Assembly (NCBI GenBank): GCA_949752735.1 | Contig: OX457042.1 | Coordinates: 32,960,289-33,024,288 of the forward strand | Source: Lumbricus terrestris | Taxonomy: Eukaryota; Annelida; Clitellata; Crassiclitellata; Lumbricidae | Length of the DNA stretch: 64,000 nt | Reading direction: 5' to 3' | In this document: positions 10,207-22,436 of the stretch, piece after piece | Layout of the letters: every line of letters begins with the position of its first letter | Position numbering within the stretch: position 1 is the first letter of the stretch | Translations under genes and position numbers: made by a program | Notes under the pieces: model-generated | Told to the model about the DNA's origin: nothing | The model's input: only the letters and a program-made list of their open reading frames with translations | The model's database searches: none

Positions 10207-11369
10207 CAGGGTGCGCCCAAAAAAGAGCCTCCCAGGTTTTTTGCCAATATCTTGACCAAAAGTAAGAATTTCCAAATGAAATTTTGCAGCCTTATAGGCA
10301 ATTCATATTTACACATGATGGCCAGATTTCATCAAAATATTTCAAACAGAACAAAACTTATGCCACTTTTAGAGAGGCCACCCACCGTTTTTTGACGATT
10401 CAAAAACGCGACGCAACAAAAAGCAACAAAAAACCAATCTAATTATTCTGGCCAATATTTTGGCCAAAAGTAAGAATATCGAAATGAAGTTTTGCAGTCT
10501 TATAGACAATTCATATTTACACATGATGGTCAGATGCCATCAAAATATTTCAAACAGAACAAAAGTTATACCACTTTTAGGGAGCTCACCCACCGTTTTT
10601 TGACGATTCAATAACGAAACGCAACAAAAAAGTAACAAAAACACGAATTTTTTATCATCTCAAATAATTGGTATCATATAGCCTTGATAATGCCAGATGA
10701 TCATTATTATTATTATTTAAAAAAGAAACAGGGTACCAGCGTAGCTGCGCGTCACTGAGAAGTCACTTAGCAAGATGACAATAAAATTGGTAAATAAGGA
10801 ATCTATCAGATTAATCAACAGGTCCATCAAGAACTTTGCAAAGAGACTCAAAAAAAGTTTTTGCACTGGTGGTGGGCACATTGAACTCAAGTTGTGAGGC
10901 ACTACCAAGTTCATTTAACAACAGTTATTTGAGATGAGACTTAATAAAATCGTGTTTTGTTGCTTTTTGTTGCGTTTTGTTTTTGAAACGTCAAAAAACG
11001 GTGGGTGACCTCACCAAAAGTGGTATAACTTTTGTTCTGTTTGAAATATTTTGATGAAATCTGACCTTCATGTGTAAATATGAATAGTCTTTGAGCCTGT
11101 AAAATTTCATATCGAAATTCTTACTTTTGGCCATAATATTGGCAAAAAACCTAATTTGTGTTGCGCTTCGTTTTTGAATCGTCAAAAAACGGTGGGTGGC
11201 CTCACTAAAAGTGATATAACTTTTGTTCTGTTTGAAATATTTTGATGAAATCTGGCCAACATGTGTAGGCCTAAATATGAATTATCTATAAGCCCGTAAA
11301 ATTTCATTTGAAAATTCTTACTTTTGGTCAAGATATTGGCCAAAAAACTAGGTTTTTTGGCGCACCCTG
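10207..11369. mobile_element. fold-back DNA element with tandem units in each arm
   Basis: The ends are CAGGGTGCGCC and GGCGCACCCTG, flanked by TA on both sides, as in Tc1/mariner-type insertion. Each arm carries two diverged units of about 200 bp (AAAAGTAAGAATTT..., TTCAAACAGAACAAAA, CCCACCGTTTTTTGACGATT), direct in the left arm and reversed in the right. The centre of about 310 bp (10640-10950) is unique. No transposase frame exists. A single-arm relative lies at 43525-43880. Confidence 0.8.
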
Positions 11370-11546
11370 TACATGTATTCTCTGATTCATGCTCCAATTA
11401 CCGAACTAAATGACACACGCAATCCAAATCGCTATCAGTTTTCTGTCTGACGCTTTACCTTAATTTAAAGGTTTTTTACCCTGTCTAGACGACGACCAAG
11501 GTCATAATCGTCCCAGCCTATCATCGGCCAGAGGTTGTTTCATCAT
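11370..11546 (+). other. upstream flank of copy 2
   Basis: CTCCAATTACCGAACTAAATGACACACGCAAT and following bases align with 45070-45220 upstream of copy 4 and more weakly with copies 3 and 5, so this is duplicated promoter-proximal DNA. Confidence 0.5.
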
Positions 11547-11654
11547 TATATAACTGACCGAGAGCCTCTCACTTCTTGTTAACTTTGTACAGCCGAAACT
11601 CACGAACGAGCAGCAAATCAACGGTTCACAAGAGACTACTGAATTTAATTTGTG
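11547..11654 (+). promoter_or_regulatory. TATA promoter and 5' UTR of CPQ pseudogene copy 2
   Basis: TATATAA at 11547 lies 108 bp before the ATG. The 5' UTR (CTTCTTGTT...GAAACTCACGAACG..CAGCA) is shared with the promoters at 24362, 45227 and 54072. The element may still drive transcription although the gene body is broken. Confidence 0.65.
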
Positions 11655-12234
11655 ATGGACAGAAGTAAGACAGAGTGCTTAATAAAATAATCTATACCAT
11701 AAATCTGAGATCTATATGTGTGTATGTCCGTCCCAAGAAAGGCTCAGACACCGATTCATTTCGCAACACTAAACAATTTTTTAGGTTCTCATGCGGGGAT
11801 AAGGGATCCTAAAATTCCCGGGCAACGTCGGGTACCCAGCTAGTAATACTAATAAATCTCGTGACCTACTGTGTTTTAACTTTAACGCTCTACTCTTTCA
11901 ACTGGCTCACCAACTGTAGCCTGACTTATGGTTCCAGTCAATAAATATTGTTACATTAGGAATCTTTTGTTTCAGTTTTTGTTATATAGCTGGGACGATT
12001 CGGTGGCAACTTAAGATTCCTTTGTTTCAAGTTAGGTCTACTGGATATATCAGGACTTAATTTCTGCAACTGATAACATTGTTCGTCTTCTTTAAACCTT
12101 TTTAATGGCTCCTTGGGTTGATAAACACTGATAAGGAAGAACTCGAAAGAATATTATGATAGAATGAAAGCGAAAGAGTTTGCATAGAGTGGAAATGAAT
12201 CGAATCCATTGGAACACCACGAATCATGGGCGGA

Positions 12235-12536
12235 GTTTGGTTTCCGTTTTGGGGGGCTGAAAAAGAACTTGGTCTTTTTTGGGACTGAAACTTGGTCCAA
12301 TATTTTCTCGCCCGAAAAAAGTTGATGACCTTTTTTAGTCGTCGGGTTAAAATCTCGCAAAAATTTTACTAATTTCTCGGACAAAACAGTTGATGATTTA
12401 TTTAGCCATTCCGTTGAAGTTCTTGGGGAGCTAAACCCACGAAAATATACCATTTACATGCACGGTAAAAAAATAAGTCTGAGCCTTCTTGGGTGGGGGG
12501 TGCTTAGCCCCATAGCCCTGATAAACTCCGACCACG
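12235..12536 (+). mobile_element. hAT-like MITE, family B (diverged)
   Basis: It starts CATGGGCGGAGTTTGG and ends AAACTCCGACCACG. The interior contains GATGACCTTTTTTAGTCGTC, the module shared by several MITE families here. Target duplication is weak (CCACGAAT against CAAAGAAT). Confidence 0.65.
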
Positions 12537-12639
12537 CAAAGAATTCGATTGGATAAGTAAAATAAACAAAATACATTTGTATAGATGAGACTGAATAGCA
12601 ATAAACTGAGTTGATTAGAATTGAATGTAATTGCTACTG

Positions 12640-12965
<326 letters not shown>

Positions 12966-13037
12966 TACTACTATTACGCTTGCTACCATTATCGTCAACA
13001 TTATCATCATCATCACAATTTTCATTATCATTATCCT

Positions 13038-13270
<233 letters not shown>

Positions 13271-13569
13271 AAAAAGAAGAAGAAGAAGAAGACGAAGAAA
13301 ACAAATTTATATTTTCGCAAAGGCACCCAACTCATATTATTATGCAGGTTAAACATTAATCGTTTTCCTGATTGTTACAAGCCGAAGTGTCTAAACAGGG
13401 TTTACAACTTGGAGGACGACTGTTAAGCGTTGTGACAGAATAAAATGATGGACACTAGTGACTGCAGAAATCTTGTCTCCTAGTTCTTGTATAAACTCGG
13501 GTGACTCGGTGTGTGCCAGCTTCTGCGATTTCTACTACAAGGGACGAATTTTATTTTATTTCCTTCTCC

Positions 13570-13757
13570 CAATTGCTAATGCGCCTCTGCAAGCTCCCTA
13601 CTTAGAAGCGCTCCCGACCACAGCGCGGAAACTGCATCGGAATTTCACGCCGAAGCGCACGAGCAATTGCGAGTGAATAACTTGGTCAAGGTCCTTACGC
13701 GGCAGCTTGAGGTGGCTTGAATCTGGAATCCTTCGACTCCAAGACTCCGAACCCACC
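13570..13757 (-). repeat. SINE family 1 in intron 1 of copy 2
   Basis: In reverse orientation the B-box region reads from 13725 leftward and the 3' end lies near 13570. The flank AAATGGTGYGATTTTGA is the same as beside the SINE at 46503, so both pseudogenes share this insertion. Confidence 0.8.
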
Positions 13758-14551
13758 ACTAAAACAAATGGTGTGATTTTGATTATCAGCATGCTTGCAT
13801 TTCTTATTGCGAGCTACCTTATCCGCTGCAGCACCTGTGTTTTCCGATGTTAAATGCCAAGACGACGTTGCGAATGTACATTTATCCGGTATACTGTCGT
13901 GACATCCCACACCAAGCAACGACCCCTGTGCCACGGTATACGGCCAAATTATGACTCCTTCATCTTGTCTTTTCATGTCTGATCTGGAGACTCGATTGGA
14001 CTATTTGTTGGAAGGTAAGCCAATAATTCGCCTCTGGTGAGAGCCCGCCAAAGTTTCACGATGTTGATCATTCCATGAGGTTGATATACCTTCCTATATA
14101 CTCAGTTAACACAAGAGATTCCGTGAAGATCACTGGGCTCTACGATGCGTGGTTTTGGTTAAGACAATGCCAAGCCGGATGCCAGATGCTATTCGCCTGA
14201 CATCCGTATACTCTTCCAGGTATGATGCTATGCGGCTAGTGCATGAAGCCAGTCTCCTGATTGTCATGATTCCTTTCATCTTAATCAATGACTATCTTTG
14301 AGACGGTGTCAAGGTTCTTTAGTCACCAGCTGTTAACCAAAATCAAGTCGCTTGCTTGAGACTTGAATCTTGATATATGAACATGCTTGCGAGCTGCCTT
14401 TTATTCCACGATTTATTGTGTTCAGCAATCCGCAATACCACATGTGTACCTACAATGCATGCACCGACATATTCCTACATTAAAACATGCGCACATTCAT
14501 GAGTACATGGCATAATATTATTTTTGAAGGTTGTTGTGCTTTTTGTTTCAG
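13758..14551 (+). other. intron 1 of copy 2, distal part
   Basis: Non-coding, alignable in patches to 46716-46830 and 56870-58148, including the segment before exon 2 (CATGCGCACATTCATGAGTA, then GGTTGTTGTGCTTTTTGTTTCAG). No further gene was seen. Confidence 0.6.
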
Positions 14552-14977
14552 ATTTGTGGTTGACCGCCTGTTAAAGTCAAGAATTGACCATTCTTTCTGC
14601 GAATGGCTGCAGGTCCCCATAATGGAAAAGAGTGCGCTGAGATTCTGACACCGCGCCACATCCGATGTCGATAATTATAGCTCTTGGTTTTTCAATAGGG
14701 GGCGAATGGAACTCTAACTGGAGAGGTCATCGTGGTCAAGTCATTCGATGAGCTGGAATTAGTGAAGGACCAGGTAAATGGACGGATGGAAGGGCGAATT
14801 TGATGGATGGATGAATGAATTGATGCCAGTATTTAGTGGCAGACCACGGGCAGTTCTTTCGTTGTCGTTACGTGTCGTACTTCCAGTTTTAAGATCAATC
14901 TTTCACAGTTTCCACAAAGACAACTAACTGATCTTTATATAGTAAACCTATCGGTCGGACCGAAAACGACGGAGCAG

Positions 14978-15232
14978 GATGTTTTGGCGCCGGACGTTTT
15001 GGCCCCAGACGTTTTGGCCCCAGACGTTTTGGCCCCAGACGTTTTGGCCCCAGACGTTTTGGCGCCAGACGTTTTGGCCCCAGACGTTTTGGCCCCAGAC
15101 GTTTTGGCGCCAGACGTTTTGGCCCCAGACGTTTTGGCGCCAGACGTTTTGGCGCCGCCGTTTTGGCGCCAGACGTTTTGGCACCGCCGTTTTGGTGCCA
15201 GACGTTTAGGTGCCGCCGTTTTGGCGCCGGAG
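14978..15232. repeat. 15-bp minisatellite (GTTTTGGCCCCAGAC)n
   Basis: About 16 units with GGCCCC and GGCGCC variants; the right end degenerates into GCCGCC-containing units. The repeating LAPDV frame is an artefact of the unit length. A reverse-oriented trace (GGCGCCAAAAC) lies at about 15701-15711. Confidence 0.95.
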
Positions 15233-15238
15233 TTTATT

Positions 15239-15670
15239 GATGAAAATAAAATGTTTGCCTAAATGGAAGTTGGATTGATAAAACTAATTTTTTGCGTAAG
15301 TGGAAGTTGGGTTTATGGAAATAACTGTTCTTGTGAATGGAAGTTGGATGAAACTAAGTCTTTGCTGCAATAGAAGCTGGATGGACGGAATCTTCCTCTA
15401 CCTAAATAGAAGTCGGTTTGATGAAAAAATGCATCTAAAAGTGGAAGCTGGATTGTTAAAAAAAACTTCTTGGTTAAATGGAAGTTGGATGAGGATAATA
15501 ATTTTACCTTAAAAAGAAGTTGGACTGATAAAGATTGTCGATTAAATCGGACTTGCCTTGATGATATATAATTATTGTTTAAATAGAAGTTGGAATGATA
15601 AAAATAATTGTTGCTCCAGTTGAAGCTGGATTGATGAAAACGATTCTTGCAAAGGCAGAAGTCGGATTAC
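15239..15670. repeat. degenerate ~45-bp tandem repeat
   Basis: Units of the type AATGGAAGTTGGATTGATRA + AAATAATTCTTGCTT recur about nine times with indels. The same units occur at 17705-17990 and 51035-51320. Confidence 0.8.
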
Positions 15671-16088
15671 TGTGTACGGACCTTGAGCAGGAAAAGCTGC
15701 CGGCGCCAAAACAGCAGCGCCATAACGTCCTGTACTCGAAAACGAATAGTAATCTCGTGCCCTCTGTTTCTGAAATGCGACTGACATAGCGAGTGTACAG
15801 TGTATACAGACTGGCAGTAGTATTCATAAATTACATATAGTGAACAGTTTACTTTTAGTTTATGTATTAGATCTACTTAACTGAACATGTTAGCATACTT
15901 AGGCCCTACATTTGAAATTTTGAATATTGTCGGTAGATCTATTTTCTGCACATTTTGTATTCGTATTCGGCCAAAGAGTAATAATTAATTACTCATTCGC
16001 TACAGCCCTAATAATAATTAGAATAATAAATAGATTAATAGAATGACTTTTACAGATCTGGTGAGTTTTGTTGTTGTTGTTGTTTTAG
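15671..16088. other. spacer/intron of pseudogene 2
   Basis: A/T-rich, no gene seen. The last 45 bases before 16089 align with the intron ends before exon 8 at 36801 and 50156. Confidence 0.4.
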
Positions 16089-16198
16089 ACGATGGCATAA
16101 CTGTGTCGATGTACAGTGAGGCCGAGAACCATCCAGACACGATCTCAAGGAACATAGTCGCCGAATTGAAAGGATCAGAATTTCCGGATGAGGTAGAC

Positions 16199-17492
16199 CA
16201 GTGCTGTCCAACGTGCGGCCCGCGGGCCGCATGCGGCCCGCGAGGGGATTACAAGTGGCCCGCCCAGGCTCACTAAATTTGTGCACTTTGTGTAAAATGA
16301 AGTACAGGAATTATTGGTCGACTTGAGCGTAGGCCCCTATATATATATTTTTTATTGATTTTCTGACAGTCGCCGATTTGGAACGAAATGGTTAAAGGCT
16401 AGTTAGACTATATAACAGTCTCTTTCTTCTTTCTGTCCTTGGGGTTAGGTTCCCGTGGTCTTTCTGGAGATTGAAATACGACTTCTCGTTTTAACAACTC
16501 TTATTACTCTACTCAACTAAACGGACCTCGCAAACCCTCCCAAGGGCCAACCGTTCACTTCTAGTCAGTTCCTGAGATGTGTAGGCTACAGAGTTAGGCT
16601 ACAAACACGTCTGCAAGTGACTACGACCAATCCTTCGAGAGATATAGTCGAGATCTAGTTATAGGCCTAAGGATTAGAAAGAGGCAATCGATAAGAGACC
16701 CAGAGCCGACGAGTGGTGATGTCTTGGCTCTTTCTGGTCCGATTGCTATGACTGCTGGCTCTTTAGACCGAGACTCTGGCAACGACGATTTTCATGAAAG
16801 CCAGAGCAATAGGATGGAAATTCGCCCTAGTCATAAAGTGGATCTTAGCCAAGAAATTGACTGGGCGACGTAATGAAGAGCTGAGGTGACCAAACTGTGT
16901 CTGTGCGACGAAACCGATTGCAAGGCACAGATAAACGCCACCTTGCACATTTTGGTGCTCAACTATTTGTGAAGTATGGCAATCGTGGTTTGTGCTGTCC
17001 ACATGCTATTGTTCATCATTATTATTCCTGTGGGACTTGTCGAACTCTTTCCAAAAACTTATCTTTGGCCATTTCTGGGTCGTGAGCATAGGTGCAATCA
17101 CGTCCTAAAAGTTGGGGGGACCATAATGAATCACGTCCTAAAAGTTGGGGGGGGCCATAATAATAAAGTTAGGGGACCACTCAAAAGTTGGGGAGACGCG
17201 TCCCGTGGGTCCCATAGGGTGGTTGCGCCTATGGTCGTGAGCATCTCTGAATAGTCATCTTGAACCGGCGGTATATAAATGACATATATGATATAATCGA
17301 TAGCTAGATTGATAGATAGATAGATCATAATCATTCCATATTAAATTTCAGTACTCGTTGCAATATTATTATAACAGGTCTGTATAATTATCAACAAATG
17401 CTAGCTATTGCTTCTAAGTTTACTGTTGCGGCCCTCGGCTTCAAGAATCTTCCTTATCCCACCCGTGGTACCAAAAAGGTTGGACAGCACTG
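16199..17492. mobile_element. hAT element, 1.29 kb, at the exon 8 splice donor
   Basis: Termini CAGTGCTGTCCAAC and GTTGGACAGCACTG are perfect inverted repeats, with GCGGCCCGC palindromes just inside the left end. The 8-bp target duplication AGGTAGAC (16191-16198, 17493-17500) contains the exon 8 end and donor (AG|GTAGAC). A smaller MITE (17087-17233) is nested in it. No intact transposase was found. Confidence 0.95.
17087..17233. mobile_element. MITE, family D, nested in the 16199 hAT element
   Basis: Ends CATAGGTGCAATCAC and GTGGTTGCGCCTATG; perfect 8-bp duplication GTCGTGAG. The interior repeats CACGTCCTAAAAGTTGGGG. A second copy lies at 49256-49398. Confidence 0.9.
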
Positions 17493-17500
17493 AGGTAGAC

Positions 17501-18335
17501 GAATATTTCACACACGCAAAACACGCTAGAAACCAAATTCCACCCATGCAATGCATGCATGTCAGTTATTTTTTACAGGTACCCCGTGTGCCGACAAAAG
17601 CGCATGTCAAAGGCAATGTTAGGTCAAACCGTTAAAGTAGGCTATAGTGGATCCAAAGCTATAGCAGGCTTCGATTAAGCATGAATATAATTCACCAGTT
17701 CTAATTCTTGTTTAAACAGTTGTTGTTTAAAATTAATAGAAGTTGGATTAATGAAAATAAATGTTGCTTGAACGGAAACTGGACTGATGAAACAATTCCT
17801 GATTAAATTGAAGATGCATGGATTGATGAAAATAATCCTTGCTAACATAGAACTTGGACTGATGAAATAGTCATAATTAAGTGGCAGCTGGATTTATGAT
17901 AGGCCTAATAATTCTTGGTAAAATGGAAGTTGGATTGATAAAGAAGTCATGCTACAATAGAAGCCGAATTGATGACAACAGTTGTTTCAATGTATGCTAG
18001 CTAACATCGTATTTTTGTGTCATTTCATTTTATTTCACGCATGCTTTTTTTCTCAGGTCCTCGTCTCTGCTCCACACAACACCACGATCCATATGAATAT
18101 TCTATAATCCATTTAATCGGATTACTGTTAATTTTGTTCTTCTCAATTTATCATAATTCCTATAATTAAATTTATACATTCCTCTTTAAATATTTTCAGG
18201 TCTAATAGGCTAAATTAAAACATCCGATTTCTTTCGCAGACTCCAATAGTGTCCTGCGTAGTAAACCGCTCTTAAGAGCGTCATGATCTTCTTGCACCAG
18301 GGTCTCGGAATGTTCGACGAAAAGGAGCCCCTGAT
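17501..18335. other. spacer with ~45-bp degenerate repeats
   Basis: 17501-17705 aligns with the DNA after exon 8 of pseudogene 4 (50260-50340 and 50940-51035). 17705-17990 holds the AGAAGTTGGATTGATGAAA-type repeat units. Confidence 0.6.
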
Positions 18336-19565
18336 CAGGGCCTCCGACAGGGAGGGCTACTGGGGCCATTTGGCCCCAGGCCTCACTTGATAAAGGGCCT
18401 CGGAATTTCGGAATTACAGAATTATTTGCAATAAATAACTACTTAATTCAGTAAATCCCTATTAATTTTCAAGCAACAATTTATTGAAATGGAGAATTAC
18501 GGAACTAAGGAGTTATTCATTGAAATGTAGGGCTATACAAATTCTAATAATTTCGGGTCGAAATCATTGACGTTAAATAATTGCAAACTGTAGACAAATT
18601 TTTTATAAATCTGTTATTACTTGTAAAACCGAAAACTTGTCAACACTCAACAGTCTAAACTCTATCGTAACTCGTTACTCGTAGTCATAAGTCAAACACT
18701 CGAACCTAAATAATTTTTAATATGAATATATAATCATCCGATACCCTGTGGATAGTGTAGCCTACACAGTACACTATGCTAGGCTATATAGGCCCATACA
18801 TATTCTTACTTTCTTAGTCTCTCAGTGCGGTGGTGTAGCCAGGAGTTGGGGTTTGGGGCAGTGTAGAAAATGAATGTGTTGGTGGACGAATTCGAGAAGA
18901 ATGAGGCCGATGAGGGCACGATTAGGGGCTTTGTTTTTAACTTGAGAAATTGATATTTAATCTATATTAAAATAGTTTTAGCAATATCAGTCAATTTGAC
19001 AAAATTGACCACGATGTCAATTTTATTGAAAACATAGCAAATATTCCCCCTAACTATTAGTCTATTGTATTACATATAAATATTATTTTAGCTTAATCTC
19101 ATAGGCTGCAGAAAGATGAAGAGATCATTCGAAAGTGGACATGAGAAACGAAAGAAATTGGCTCGACAAAAGGAAGCTGCTTCAGCAAGCCGAAAATTTC
19201 AAATTTCTTTGCACATCCTGATAATAGCAATAGACTCAGCCAGACAGAAGATCTTCGAGAAACAAATACATCACAAACAGAAAGTGACCTTCAAGAGACT
19301 TTGATGACTGTAACAAACGTGACTGATACAGAATGGAGTTTTGAACCAAGAAAATGTAATTGTACAGCATTTAACAATTGACAATGTAGGCCTATCAGAT
19401 AGGCTAATTCAAATAATTTTATTTTAAATCCTTCAAATATTATGAGACATGATGACATTGGAGCAGGATCTCATAGCGATTCAGAATTTCGACGTAGATT
19501 ATTGAATGAGAAGGCCTTGAAAATTAGTTGTGGCCCTGGGCCTCCAAATCCTGTCCGAGGCCCTG
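18336..19565 (+). mobile_element. hAT element remnant, 1.23 kb
   Basis: Ends CAGGGCCTCCGACAGG and CCTGTCCGAGGCCCTG with perfect 8-bp duplications CCCCTGAT (18328-18335, 19566-19573). Inside, 19116-19304 encodes KRSFESGHEKRKKLARQK, which resembles the N-terminus of hAT transposases of the TTF/ZMYM type. The frame is short and the rest of the transposase is absent. It inserted beside LINE-derived sequence. Confidence 0.85.
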
Positions 19566-19573
19566 CCCCTGAT

Positions 19574-19822
19574 AGAGTACACACTGTCGAGAAGAGAGAG
19601 CAAAGGAAGTGGATTGGGCACAGACTGAGGGCAGACTCACTGCTGAAAACGGTCATCGAGGGAAAAAAATTTATGGAGGGAAAAATAAAGGTGGAGCGAA
19701 CAAGAGAAGGACCACGACAGATATTGCTGGATTGGATGATAACAAAACGGATATGGAACGCTTGAAGAAGAGGTCTAACATCGAGATTCATTCAAGAATT
19801 TCATGTCATTCAGGCACATAAT
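19574..19822 (+). pseudogene. LINE reverse transcriptase C-terminal fragment
   Basis: The frame carries EKREQRKWIGHRLRADSLL, VIEGK and a diverged G-R-P-R-like segment followed by ALKKRS. This is the common C-terminal tail of RT proteins in CR1/RTE-type LINEs. No endonuclease or RT palm is present, so this is a short 3' remnant. Confidence 0.6.
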
Positions 19823-21010
19823 TATACCGTGTTTACTATAGCTTTTACCAGCCCTCGCTCCACCCATCCGCACCCATACACCGCCCCTCTTTGCACCCAC
19901 CTCGCCCCACCCCAAAAATTGTGAGATGAATGGCGACCTCGGACATTTCAACCTGCCTGTCTATAAGAGGATCCACCACTGCCTGCATGTTATTTCAACC
20001 AACTCGCAAACTGTTAGCTCGAGATAATAGATGTGCTGTGTGAAAAAACTTTGCAAAATTTCGTCGACGAAGACTTCGTATTTATACCTAGACTACTAAT
20101 GTACGTTGCAGCATTTTCGTTAAGAAATCCAATTGATTTCTAATCTAATCTGATCATTTGCGAAAATGTGGGCCCCTCCAAACTGCGAGGTCTGGTGCTT
20201 CAGCACCCTTAATTAGCACCTACCCTAATGCGGGCCTGATTGTGGTCAATTGAAAATGGAAGCTGGAATGATGAAATAGGTTTTGACGTTTTCGAGTCAT
20301 CACTCACATTCACGTCCACTCGTTCGCCCCCCCCCCCCCCCACAAGTCTCCGACCAAGTCTCCGCCCATGGCGCAAGAGGGGCACCGACACCTATTTTTA
20401 ACTGCTATACTTTTGGTTCTTAACGCATTTCCTCCGCACTTAAGAACTAACTATAGGCCTCAAAAATAACAGAATGACACTGAAAAGTTACATCTAGAAA
20501 CCTGTAGGAAAACTGACCTTATTCCTAATTTCCGGCTTTGCATCTTTCAAGCTCTTGCTAAAAATTTCACCGACACCATTAGACTATATATGCTTTGCCC
20601 CTCCTGCAAAACTTTTTGCGGGCGCCCATGATCGAGGTGAAAAATGTCTTGGCATGCATTTGTCCTTGCATGCAATGTACGCTGCGCGCTTTTTTCGGTG
20701 CACATTTGACGGGAAAAAATTTGGAACGCGGGTTTGACGGGACACCAGCGGGTTGTTTACGCAAAGCACCATTGATGAATAGGCTATTATTCGAATGATG
20801 TGTGAATTTGACAAGACCGTTCAGCTGTTGCCATTTCTAAGAACAGATAAGGAATTGAAATAAGCAGTTGCTCACGATACATAGACGGATGCAGATAGCA
20901 GGCTATGAATTTCACTTTTCTTTTTTAAACCTCGTCTTATCGGACATCAACAATTCAAGTTAAACTTTGCCAGAAACTATTGGCCTATATACCTACTCAT
21001 GGGTCGAGTT
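19823..21010. other. spacer with MITE debris and upstream block of copy 3
   Basis: Fragments near 20160-20400 contain CTCCGCCCATGG and a C run typical of MITE ends. 20740-20900 aligns with 44185-44410 and 51380-51890. No gene seen. Confidence 0.5.
20801..20875 (+). promoter_or_regulatory. conserved upstream block of copy 3
   Basis: TGTGAATTTGACAAGACCGT followed by TCAGCTGTTGCC and GAACAGATAAGGAATTG is shared with the flanks of copies 4 and 5, and partly copy 2. CAGCTG is an E-box and AGATAAG a GATA-type site; function is inferred only. Confidence 0.45.
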
Positions 21011-21267
21011 CAGTGGCGTAGCCTGGAATTTATGATGAGGGTTTGGTGGTTTATGGCGTGGCTGGATGCTCTTCCTGACACCAGCACAACAGTACTAGAG
21101 TAAGTAAAAAGGGAATAAAGTAATAAAGGTAATAAAGTGAGAAAAACAATTGTTACTACAGGCAATTGTTTTGTTTTTTCTTATTTAAGTGAATAAATAA
21201 CCTTTAAAAAACTTTTTTTCTAAGCCAATGGGGGTTTAACCCCCGAAACCCCTTGGCTCCTCCACTG
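21011..21267. mobile_element. hAT-like MITE, CAGTGGCGTAGCC family
   Basis: Starts CAGTGGCGTAGCCTGG and ends TCCTCCACTG with perfect 8-bp duplications GTCGAGTT (21003-21010, 21268-21275). It contains ACAATTGTTACTACAGGCAA and GGGTTTAACCCCCG. A second copy is at 36308-36557. Confidence 0.9.
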
Positions 21268-21339
21268 GTCGAGTTGACCTCACTGCAGTACTTTGGTGGT
21301 TTTAACTTAAGGCTGCTTAACTATATACCGATACAATTA

Positions 21340-21648
21340 CGGGGCACGGTTGTGTAGTGGTGGGTTCGGTGACTTGGAGCCAGGTTCTAATCTGCTTCGA
21401 GATAAACTTTGTCAAAAAAACTAGAGGCCTACCTACCTACGGGTCGAGTTAACCTCACTGCAGTACTTTGGTGGTATTAAGGCTGCTTAACTATACCGGT
21501 ATAATTACGGGGTGCGGGGGACCTTGAGCAAAGTCCTTCACTCGCAATAGCTCGTGTTTTTTGACGTGAAACTCCAGTGCAGGGTCCTCGCTTTAGTCGG
21601 GAGCGCCTCTGAGTAACGAGACTGAAGGGGCGCTATAGCAAAATAATG
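21340..21648 (+). repeat. broken SINE family 1
   Basis: The head (TGTGTAGTGGTGGGTTCGGT) at 21340-21420 is separated from the body (21508-21648) by a local duplication of GGGTCGAGTTAACCTCACTG sequence. Confidence 0.7.
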
Positions 21649-21776
21649 TGAGAAGTAAACAGATAAATTGACCACAAACCAGAGTGAATAATGCACAGTT
21701 ACAGGACGTAGTTGCAAAGGACCATTTGATTATTGCTATAAAATTTATACCATGGTCTTTTTCGATGGGATACGCA

Positions 21777-22100
21777 CATACGGTAGGCGTAGGGGACATT
21801 TTCTGTAGTGGGGGCAAAATTTTTATTTCTGCCCGAAAATCTGATGACCTTTTTGTAGTCATCCGCCCAAAATCTTAGGATTTTCTCGTCCGAAAAATTT
21901 GACCTTTTTTAGTCGTTCCTGTAAATTTTCATAAAATATAGCTTTTTACCGCTGTGTGCCCGAAAAAATCCTCCCGTACCTGTTTGCCGGAAAAATTCCG
22001 AATCCCCCCCCCGTACATGCCTCCTTTGCCCAAAAAACACATTTGCCCATAATTTGGGGAACATTTGCCCCCCTCTGGACCCCCGCCTCCTACGCCTATG
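21777..22100. mobile_element. hAT-like MITE, family E
   Basis: Ends CATACGGTAGGCGTAGG and CTCCTACGCCTATG with perfect 8-bp duplications GATACGCA (21769-21776, 22101-22108). The interior has GATGACCTTTTTGTAGTC-type words shared with families B and C. Confidence 0.85.
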
Positions 22101-22436
22101 GATACGCATAATCTGATCGACTATATCAGACGTGATAATTAATCTGCAAATCATTCATTCACAAATCGGTTCCGATCAAAAGATATCGTAATAGTCAACT
22201 TGAAATGAGATTAAGACGAAGATTAAGATTAAGATTAAGAGGAAAACGATCAACGGAGAACATCGTCTGCCAAGTATCAATTAAAAACTGACAGATTATT
22301 CAATTCATTTCAATTCAAATCAATTCATGGATGCTGTATAAAAACATTTACTAGGCTTTATCCGCTGCTCCTTTGTGCTTGTTAACTGTCGCGTTATGTC
22401 GATCGGTTATTTTGTCAATAAAACGAATATATATAT

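Noticed and set aside
14948..15262. LAPDV-type pentapeptide repeat protein
   Set aside because: The 15-bp unit keeps every frame open on both strands, there is no start context, and it lies inside pseudogene 2.
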